From Solen grandis (lineage: Eukaryota > Mollusca > Bivalvia > Adapedonta > Solenidae): 64,000 bases of DNA. The translations under genes were made by a program, and so were the position numbers. Under the pieces are notes generated by a model, which saw nothing but the letters and a program-made list of their open reading frames with translations, searched no databases and was not told the origin of the DNA. The DNA lies in assembly GCA_021229015.1 (NCBI GenBank), contig CM037780.1, forward strand, positions 69,814,656-69,878,655, written 5' to 3'. Positions 57,430 to 64,000 of the stretch are shown here, piece by piece (within the stretch, counting starts at the first letter, position 1; every line of letters starts with the position of its first letter).

Positions 57430-57680
57430 CGATGGCAGATCTTACATATAAAGTCGCTGACTTTAACACTCAGCCCCTTACCTCTGTAGGTTCGAATCTC
57501 GACAGGGTCAAGGTTTGTCATGTAACTAAGGAAGCTTTCCAGCTGACTTGCGGAAGGTCGGTTGCATACCCGGATGTCTCTGCGCATTCGGGGTCTTACT
57601 CAACCTGTAGTAAGCTGGACGTCGCTATATGAATGAAATACTGTCGCAGCGACGGTAAATCCAAACACACACACACACTC
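57430..57680 (+). mobile_element. SINE family 2 copy
   Basis: Head AAGTCGCTGACTTTAACACT with B-box GTAGGTTCGAATCTCGAC; body GGAAGCTTTCCAGCTGACTT, GCGGAAGGTCGGTTGCATAC and GGATGTCTCTGCGCATTCGG; tail GAATGAAATACTGTCGCAGC, then GACGGTAAATCCAAACACAC and (AC)n. A partial tail repeat (TACTGTTGCAGCGACGATGA) follows at about 57690-57710. Confidence 0.85.
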
Positions 57681-58044
57681 AATAATGAAGTACTGTTGCA
57701 GCGACGATGAATTCTAACAGCCATATCCATAACGAGTGGATGTGCAAGTATATCGAATTTTTTTTATGCAATTTCGATCTCATCGATATGACAAAATTTT
57801 GAACGGCATTTTATAGAGTACCCTTATTGACACTTGGCTTTAACAATCTACTTGAGATATAATATATAGTGCATTTAAACATGTAGTACCACGCCATAGA
57901 GATGTGACGGAGTACCTTTTAAAGTCACATTATCCTTACAACAGGCAACCAGCCCCGCAACTCCCCTTACATACCGATCACCAAGCAAAAGCAACTGACC
58001 CAAACCACGTTGTTCTGTTATATTTTTTTTCAAAACCGAGTTCA

Positions 58045-58196
58045 TGTAACAGGTGGTGAAAAAATCATGGCTCGACCGGGACTCGAACCCAAGGTCTCAG
58101 GAATAGCGTTCCTGCACTAAATCAACTGGGCTATCGGGCCATATGTAGATATGCATATAGATGATTCACCATGACCTGCAAGTACAGACCGTGACA
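58045..58196 (-). repeat. 3' LTR of the TRIM
   Basis: 152 bp, TG...CA, carrying a tRNA-like segment at 58069-58140 in which the anticodon-arm side has decayed (TGATTTAGTGCAGG instead of CGGTAGAGTGCAGG). Confidence 0.88.
58069..58140 (-). ncRNA. Second, decayed tRNA-like segment in the 3' LTR
   Basis: Same segment as 58358-58429. B-box GGTTCGAGTCC is intact and the A-box reads TAGCCCAGTTGA, with mismatches in the D-arm side. Probably weak or inactive as a promoter. Confidence 0.65.
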
Positions 58197-58333
58197 TACT
58201 TCCCTTCCCCTCCAGGACGAAATTCGTCCTCGAATTTCCAACTTGGAAATATGGAGAGTAAATGAAGTATTAAATAGTTAATGGTAGAGCTGTTAAGCAT
58301 CGTACCAGCCACGGTCCCACGTTGGGCGCCAAA

Positions 58334-58485
58334 TGTAACAAGTAGTGAAAAAATCATGGCTCGACCGGGACTCGAACCCAGGGTCTCAGGAATACTGTTC
58401 CTGCACTCTACCGACTGGGCTATCGGGCCACAGGTCGATATGCACATTGATTATTCACCATGATCTGTAAGTTCAGACCGTGACA
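58334..58485 (-). repeat. 5' LTR of the TRIM
   Basis: 152 bp, TGTCACGGTCTGAACTTACA to CTACTTGTTACA, with the better-preserved tRNA-like segment at 58358-58429. Confidence 0.88.
58358..58429 (-). ncRNA. tRNA-like segment with RNA polymerase III boxes in the LTR
   Basis: A-box TAGCCCAGTCGG and B-box GGTTCGAGTCC both fit the consensus exactly. It folds as a tRNA: acceptor GGCCCGA with TCGAGCC (one mismatch), an anticodon-like stem CAGGA/TCCTG with loop ACAGTAT, and T arm CTGGG/CCCGG. The residue before the anticodon position is C rather than U, so it is probably a promoter and not a working tRNA. Confidence 0.75.
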
Positions 58486-59486
58486 TATAAACATTTAAAA
58501 ACAATAGCATCGAAGGTAATAACGACAAATAAGGTGATTCTTAATTATGTCGAAAACCGAAACAAACAATGAGAGAAAAAAAAATAATTCCATAAGTAAA
58601 CAATGTTAATTCCAGTGGATTTTTGAAAACAATTATATGTATAGTATTTTCTTTATATTTATTCTTCATAAAGGATTGTAAGTTAACATAGAAAATATTC
58701 ATATAAAATACTTAGATAAAGTAAACAAAAAATTATTTTTATAAAGTTATTTTTCTAAAGGAACAATTTTATCTGACATCATTGACAATATATATATACA
58801 TTTATGTTTATATATAATATTATTTAACAAGATAACATGTTTGCATATTAAACCAAAAAAAAAAACGTAATTTAATATAAAAATGACCCTATATTATTCA
58901 AATACACAGGAAATAAAGCCCGAAATACTCCCTGATCCGACCAAGCATTCTCCCGGTTTGGTTTGTTTGGATAACCTATAATTCTTGAATTACGCCACTG
59001 TTTTCTATCAAAAGTACATGAATAAACATGTATAGACTTGGTCTGTTTTGGTATATGAATTGAATAAAAACATGCACACGAACACTATATTAAATAATTA
59101 TAGCATTTTATCTTTGTCTACTAAACATGCATATTTAAAATAACTCATTTCTTATTTTTTGTACCTGACATTTAAATTTCATAAATAAATATATATATGA
59201 GTATTTCGTGTCAAATTGTTGTTTTTTATAGTTGATATTGTACTATTCAAATGACTAAAGGGATTTTGATGGAATATTTAGGCAACTTATTCGATCATAC
59301 ACATATACATAACTATTTTACCATTTCTTATATCTTTTCAAAAAAAATATATCCTATTCACAGTCATTGTGCTCTAAGCAATCAATCTCGTGCTTTACAA
59401 TGTAAAACAAGGTTTTCTTTTGAAAAAATATTGTTTTTTCCTTCTACACTTTTTTTTTTTGAAGAAGCTGTTTCGGCCAATTTCGT
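58486..59486. other. AT-rich interior of the 5.5-kb element
   Basis: No gene or known repeat apart from short AT tracts. The frame at 59251-59616 runs into the right terminal repeat and its VVAMD/VVAKD-like periodicity is only the TAGCAACCA array translated. Confidence 0.5.
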
Positions 59487-59855
59487 GATAGTTGTTGCTA
59501 TGGACCCAGGAGTGGTTGCTATGGACTTTTATGCAGTTGCTAAGGGCACGAGATTGATTGCTAAGGACTTAATGATGGTTGCTAGGGATATGTGGGTGGT
59601 TGCTATAGAACCTTGAGTAGTTACTCTGAACTTATGTGTGATGTTTAGGTTCGATACTGAACCTCCCTACTAAGTGCGACGTTTAGCGTTAATGTTGTGC
59701 GACGTTTAGGGGCAGTCGATTTTTTTGCGACGTTTAAATTTTTGGGGCAGGGCAGTTGCGACGTTTAGCGGTGGTTGCGACGTTTAGCGTTAGTGCTGCG
59801 ACGTTTAGCGGCAATTGCGACGTTTAACGGCGTTGCGACGTTTAACGGCGTTACA
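59487..59855 (-). repeat. Right terminal inverted repeat with TGCGACGT array
   Basis: Reverse complement of 54354-54736: inner GGTTGCTA units, then GTTCGATACTGAACCTCCCT, then eight GCGACGTTTA words and the terminus GGCGTTACA. One array unit is deleted relative to the left arm (around TTTAAATTTTTGGGGC). Confidence 0.9.
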
Positions 59856-59860
59856 GACAT

Positions 59861-60973
59861 ATATCTCCACCGACATTGATTTACAATTAGGGACTATAGA
59901 GTATACACTTAGCAATATACATAACTTGTGAAAACAAATTGTTTATAGAGAGCTGAAGCACCTATATCTGACTTATCCAGGAATCCTTATAGTTTTAAAA
60001 AGCGTTTATTCTTGCAACTTACATATAAATACCAACCTTTATCAAGCCCTATATAGCCAAGGTAGTAGAGATGACACTTACACGAGGCTTACAGTTCCTT
60101 AAGGATTTCAAGCTTGAACTTTAAATACCACTTGTATATGTTTTACTGTGTTACACATGAGTTCTAAGGAGTAGAAATACCGAATATCAAATGCTGTAGT
60201 GTTCATTTCTATACTTTGTTTGGACGTACTACCCAAGGAATAAATGAATTGAATAAGTTGCAGGCCATTTTTCCATCTTAAATTCCTAAGAACACATATC
60301 TGCTTAAAATTTTAAATATTGCGAGTTTATTTATTCACATACTTATATATTTGAAGGTCTAGATTCAATCGATGAAAATTGAAATGTATTTCAAATAAAT
60401 TAATATATCATATTTAATGAAGCAATCTAAGTTTAATACCAGAACCTAGTGAGCGCGATAAAACATTTCGGGTGAACATTATCGCCCTACTGGGTTCTGA
60501 TATATATTCTATTACACGAAAAAAACCCCAAAAACATCATCTAACCAGTCCGAATCTTCATCATCACCTTTAAAGGGTTTTCACGGTGCCATGTCTTTTC
60601 TTGCCATATCTTCTTTTGCACGCAACAATTCCTCTAATTCCTCTAAATAAATTGTTTTAGCACTCTTGTCTGGTATTCATTCTGCAAGAACAACAAATCT
60701 CAAACGTGCCTAACAAAGGATACAATAACATACCACGGTGTAGGTAATGAAGTTTTTTTTTATCTTCAATTCACTGATTGTCTGTTTCTTCACGTTCTGG
60801 ACGTGACGGACTACTTTATACAATAACAGAATTAGCCTTCGATTAATTTTCTTGTACAAACATTCAACAAGTATGTTGTATTAAGCAGCCTTAAACAAGT
60901 CCACCGACAGACTCTTCAATATGTTATGTCTGCTCAGAATATAGTCAATATAATTGGCTTACAATACTTTTAT
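59861..60973. other. Non-coding sequence with a short foldback
   Basis: At 60436-60512 AATACCAGAACCTAGTGAGC, then GCGATAA, pairs with TTATCGCCCTACTGGGTTCT, then GATAT, to form a hairpin of about 27 bp per arm, possibly a tiny foldback MITE. No gene is seen elsewhere in the stretch. Confidence 0.55.
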
Positions 60974-61556
60974 AGCTCACCAGAGCACAGGGCTCAGGGT
61001 AAGCTATTAGAATCTTTGAATGTAAGTCGTCCGTCCGTTCGTACGTCATTCACAGTTAGTTTGTTTACACTCTAGCATCTTCATTTAAGCAATCATCTTC
61101 AAACTTTATATCAATGTTTATGGCCATAATATCTCGGTCAAGTCAAGCTGATATCGGCCAAATGCCCCTTTCGTTATAAAAAATTAAGATTTCGCTTTGT
61201 TTACTCTCTAGCACCTTCATTTCTGAAGCAATCATTTTCAAACTTCATGACAATGTTTAAAGCCATAATGTCTCGGCCAAGTTTATCAATAGCTAATAAT
61301 AACCTATTAAGTGAGGACAAATAACCTTTTTAAGTTTTCAATCATCTTCAAACTTAATGACATTATTAATGGCAAGAATATCTCAGTTGAGTTATATTAT
61401 GACAGATATTTGACTGATGGAGCTACATTTAAGGTCATTGGAATATCAGACCATCACACATATTTGCGGCTTTTACACTCTAACATCTTCATTTCTTAAG
61501 CAGTGCAGGCAATGTTTCTCAGGTGAGCGACTTCAGGACCAACAATGCCCTTTTGT
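60974..61556 (+). mobile_element. AGCTCACC-family element, copy I
   Basis: From AGCTCACCAGAGCACAGGGC to CTCAGGTGAGCGACTTCAGG..CCCTTTTGTTTTT. The body belongs to the same subtype as copy H (ACTCTAGCATCTTCATTT, ATCATCTTCAAACTT, ATGGCCATAATATCTCGG). Three or four degenerate units; non-coding. Confidence 0.78.
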
Positions 61557-61897
61557 TTTTCTTCTAATAGATTTTTAAAAGCAAACAATATCCATACATC
61601 AAGACTCAATATCAAAATACTTTTAAATACAAATATTGTTTGACTTCATAAAAAAATACATATAATAATTATGTAGTGCATTATTAAATAAAGATTCCAG
61701 TATAATTTCTTGTTTCTTTCTATGGAAAAAAGTGTTAAAAAGATAAAGTATACTAATCCCTCTCGATTGTTCTCTGGTCGAACAGTTTGGACTCAGGACT
61801 CCGGACCTGTTACTGTTATCAGTTACTTCAGTGGGACGGTACACCCTTATGATCGTAGAGTGTTTGATGCTAGAACTGATTCTTATATTCCATTGAT

Positions 61898-61900
<3 letters not shown>
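61557..61900. other. AT-rich sequence before an (AG)n tract
   Basis: A moderately complex stretch at 61720-61900 reads on the plus strand as SRLFSGRTVWTQDSGPVTVI but has no recognised domain. Confidence 0.35.

Positions 61901-61935
<35 letters not shown>
61900..61935 (+). repeat. (AG)n microsatellite
   Basis: Uninterrupted AG repeat of about 17 units. Confidence 0.95.
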
Positions 61936-61937
<2 letters not shown>

Positions 61938-61994
61938 CAGATAAAATTGTCTGTCGTTCCATAGATCAGAATTGTTAAACATGTTACATTATAA

Positions 61995-62490
61995 AAGTCT
62001 TGAATTGTAAATCGCCATGAAAATTATTGAAGCTTTAGGTAGTAATTTGCCGTGTTAAATAAACATAGCTTTGGATATTTAAACTCCATAAAAAATAAGT
62101 ATTGAATTGTAAAAGACAACGTTAAAATAGTACAACAATGAAATTAAAATTATACAGCCTTGAATTGTAAAATAACATGTTGAATTATTACAGCCTTGTG
62201 AAAGATAACGTTACAGTAGTACAACCTTGATTTAAAAAAAATCTGAAAAAAAAAAATACTAAACTTGAATTTAAAATGTTTAAAGATAATAAAAGGTAAA
62301 CTTAATTTTGTGAAAGACAATGTTAAAAAGTAGACCCTTCAAATGTAAAACACCATGTTAATAATTACAGGTTTGAGTTGTTAAAATCCATGTTTAATTA
62401 TTATTCTGTTAAACTTCAAATTAAACCTTAAAATTACCAGTAAAAAGGTTTGAACTGTTAAACACCATGTTCATTAATTACAAGACCCAA
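61995..62490 (+). repeat. Degenerate tandem repeat, about 35-60-bp units
   Basis: Variants of TTGAATTGTAAAACACCATG followed by TTAATAATTACAG recur about eight times (for example near 62000, 62160, 62335 and 62450). Highly diverged and AT-rich; possibly an old minisatellite. Confidence 0.6.
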
Positions 62491-62784
62491 ACACAGACAC
62501 GCTACTGACATAGGTCAATTACTGAATAACGTAAAATTGCCGAAGGAAGTCTAGTGAGTAGTGCTCGGCATGATAGCTTTTTGTCAAACAGAAAACAAAT
62601 TGTTCCATCGATTTTTACGAAATTAGATTTCCCCAAGACCTATAATCTGGAAACTTGACTTTAGAGAATGCCTTATGAAGTAAATAAGCAAAGTAATTGT
62701 ATTAAAGAACTAAGGATATAAGAGCGTCATCTTTTTATTGTTCAACGTAAAAATGAGGTTCCGATATACACTGGCTGCTACCAA

Positions 62785-63084
62785 ATGGAGCGCATGCTGA
62801 GGATAATATTAAAGACTTTAATTCCCTACAGAGGCAATGTAACCGAGTACCGTGCAATCAGGGCTCGAGTTCACGAAAATAAAACAGTGCTTAAGTATCA
62901 CTTTCACGCTCAAATGCAAGATGATGATATAAGATTTAATAGGAATTTGAGAATGGCTTTTAATTCTGAGCCAGCGATCGTTCTTAAGTATGGTTCATGC
63001 ATTGGGACATGCACCCTTGCATACTCATGTGCTACTGATTTGAACGTTATGTTAAAAGTACTCACTGAACATTCATTTATTTAA
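62785..63084 (+). CDS. Uncharacterised open frame, 99 codons
   Basis: Opens at ATGGAGCGCATGCTGAGG and includes LKTLIPYRGNVTEYRAIRAR and SEPAIVLKYGSCIGTCTLAY. Its codon use is less AT-driven than surrounding frames. I recognise no family, signal peptide or membrane segment. It has no splice-site or promoter evidence and could be chance. Confidence 0.25.
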   Translation: MERMLRIILKTLIPYRGNVTEYRAIRARVHENKTVLKYHFHAQMQDDDIRFNRNLRMAFNSEPAIVLKYGSCIGTCTLAYSCATDLNVMLKVLTEHSFI

Positions 63085-64000
63085 CATACCCTTTTCAATC
63101 TGCATTTTGTTAAGACAGAATGTAAAGCGATTTAAATGTCAGTCTTTGTAAATTTAAATATCACCCCTTTGTGTTCCCCTTTGATTAATAACAGACATTT
63201 CGGAAGTTATGAAAACAATTTATCACCTATTATTGAAATCATTTTGCAATATGAGCAACCTAGAGCAACACAGGTACAGTACAGTAAGGTCTGATACAGT
63301 AGACGAATACGCACATTAAACACATTGCTTTAAACGTAGGAATGTTAATTTGATACAATCGTTCTCGCTGGCCTTTCTAACAAAGTTTCTACAGAGATAA
63401 AAGGTGGTCAGAGAAGAGAAACATATTTCCATGTGGTCATGAAAGCCGGTCTGCTGAACAAGACTGGCTTATTATTATGAAAAGTTCAAATCCATGTTTC
63501 ATATGAAAGAGCCCCAGACCGGTAAAATGTCCAGCTTGTAGAGGATGCCGTGTTGTAGAGAAGGACCACACCTGGACACTGTTATGTTATACTAATGTTA
63601 GCACTGCTTTCAATGTAGAAGTATTTATTATATATTACAAGAATATAAGTAAACGTATAACTGGGCCGTATTTCAGGTACTTTGGCTCATATTGCGTTTT
63701 CTATACAAGTGTACATACTTATGTATATATGGAGAAACAGCTGTTGCGGAAGACATCTTACTTAACAGTGAGACACATTGAACAGTATGATTATATTAAC
63801 TTTCCATTGATTTTGCTACAACCAGTACCTACATTTTGTACACGTTATCAATGCGTCACTCAATATGCATGTTAAATTGTTAGATGAAAGACATTAAAGA
63901 AAGCTTAACGTATCTTTTTAGTTATGACAAATTCGGTGGTATCAATACATCAAAATGGAGTAAGGTGTTCAATTAAAGTATAATCATTGAATTTGGAAAC
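63085..64000. other. Non-coding sequence, nothing recognised
   Basis: Moderately AT-rich with no matches to repeat families in the window and no persuasive frame. Confidence 0.45.

Larger units (their letters stand above)
58045..58485 (-). mobile_element. Miniature LTR retrotransposon (TRIM) with tRNA-like genes in its LTRs (Helenus-type)
   Basis: Two 152-bp LTRs (58334-58485 upstream, 58045-58196 downstream in element sense), each starting TGTCACGGTCTG and ending TTACA, flank a 137-bp interior. Directly after the 5' LTR and a TT spacer comes a primer-binding site TGGCGCCCAACGTGGGACC (58313-58331); just before the 3' LTR lies a polypurine tract GGAGGGGAAGGGAA (58200-58213). There is no coding sequence. 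Each LTR holds a 72-nt tRNA-like segment with A and B boxes. This matches the TRIM group named Helenus, known from animals, fungi and plants, whose copying depends on an autonomous LTR element. The LTRs differ at about 18 of 152 positions. The outer tetramers (TTCA, TATA) do not match, so a target duplication is not evident. Confidence 0.88.
54354..59855. mobile_element. 5.5-kb element with long, internally repeated inverted termini and 5-bp target duplication
   Basis: Termini TGTAACGCCGTTATACGTCG and, read inward from 59855, TGTAACGCCGTTAAACGTCG begin inverted repeats of 383 and 369 bp. GACAT flanks both ends (54349-54353 and 59856-59860), a perfect 5-bp target duplication. Each terminus has an outer zone of 8-9 TAAACGTCGCA repeats and an inner zone of TAGCAACCA repeats. 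The 4.75-kb interior encodes no transposase; it holds five family 2 SINEs and a miniature LTR element. TGTnR ends with 4-5-bp duplications recall Ginger-type cut-and-paste elements, which is an inference. Alternatively it is a foldback-type element of unknown group. It must be mobilised in trans. Confidence 0.8.

Noticed and set aside
58166..58447. 93-codon minus frame with GPIAQSVE as a protein
   Set aside because: It is a translation of the tRNA-like segment and LTR; such peptides are a well-known artefact of tRNA-derived sequence.
59251..59616. 121-codon plus frame with a VVAMD-like periodic tail
   Set aside because: The periodic part is the inner zone of the right terminal inverted repeat; the start is AT-rich and featureless.
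61623..61982. 119-codon minus frame containing a serine/leucine run
   Set aside because: The run is the translated (AG)n microsatellite and the rest has no recognised domain.

Overview
This is an AT-rich animal nuclear genome window, almost certainly from a bivalve mollusc. The evidence is a dense set of repeats typical of bivalves: the AGCTCACCTGAG...CCTCTTGTTT dispersed family, tRNA-derived SINEs ending in an ACTGTCG..GACG tail, TTAA-flanked palindromic MITEs, several LINE lineages and a DIRS-like recombinase fragment. It also has split exons with GT/AG signals and one 100-base assembly gap. I cannot name the species. There are no bacterial-type genes, operons or CRISPR arrays.

The one host gene I can support is on the minus strand. 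Two exons, 48783-48910 and 33793-34003, together encode one complete immunoglobulin domain of the lachesin/Dpr/IgLON cell-adhesion type. The first ends and the second begins in phase 0. The first exon supplies the N-terminal Cys and the second the Trp and the DDGVYEC motif. The intron between them is about 14.8 kb, so much of the window is probably intron of this neural-type adhesion gene. Its signal-peptide and later Ig exons were not found.

Layout. 0.5-5 kb: tandem and nested copies of the AGCTCACC family, including a recent duplication that preserves an empty insertion site. 6.8-8.1 kb: pogo/Tigger-like transposon with a transposase DNA-binding remnant. 11-16.4 kb: more AGCTCACC copies and an intact SINE. 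17.8-18.5 kb: fifteen copies of a 45-bp minisatellite. 19.3-20.3 kb: second pogo-like element. 21.5-26.1 kb: nested SINE, DIRS fragment, a MITE whose end has expanded into a 1-kb satellite, and an inverted single MITE. 27.5-28.6 kb: 450-bp tandem repeat rich in TGACGTCA. 29-33.6 kb: LINE fragment and dispersed repeats. 33.8-34 kb: Ig exon between two (AG)n tracts. 35.5-36.5 kb: second 45-bp minisatellite. 36.6-39.8 kb: large inverted repeat. 40.3-42.5 kb: two DNA transposons. 44.1-46.3 kb: degenerate L1-like LINE. 48.8-48.9 kb: Ig exon. 50.1-52.6 kb: second LINE, bounded on both sides by the same short tandem repeat. 54.35-59.86 kb: a 5.5-kb element with long, internally repetitive inverted termini and a perfect 5-bp target duplication, holding a SINE cluster and a miniature LTR retrotransposon whose LTRs carry tRNA-like genes. 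61-64 kb: one more AGCTCACC copy, a degenerate tandem repeat and unassigned sequence.

The strongest candidates for a little-described system are the tRNA-bearing miniature LTR element (58045-58485) and the 5.5-kb inverted-repeat element around it. Next come the MITE-to-satellite conversion at 23.1-24.4 kb and the empty/filled site pair that fixes the ends of the AGCTCACC element.
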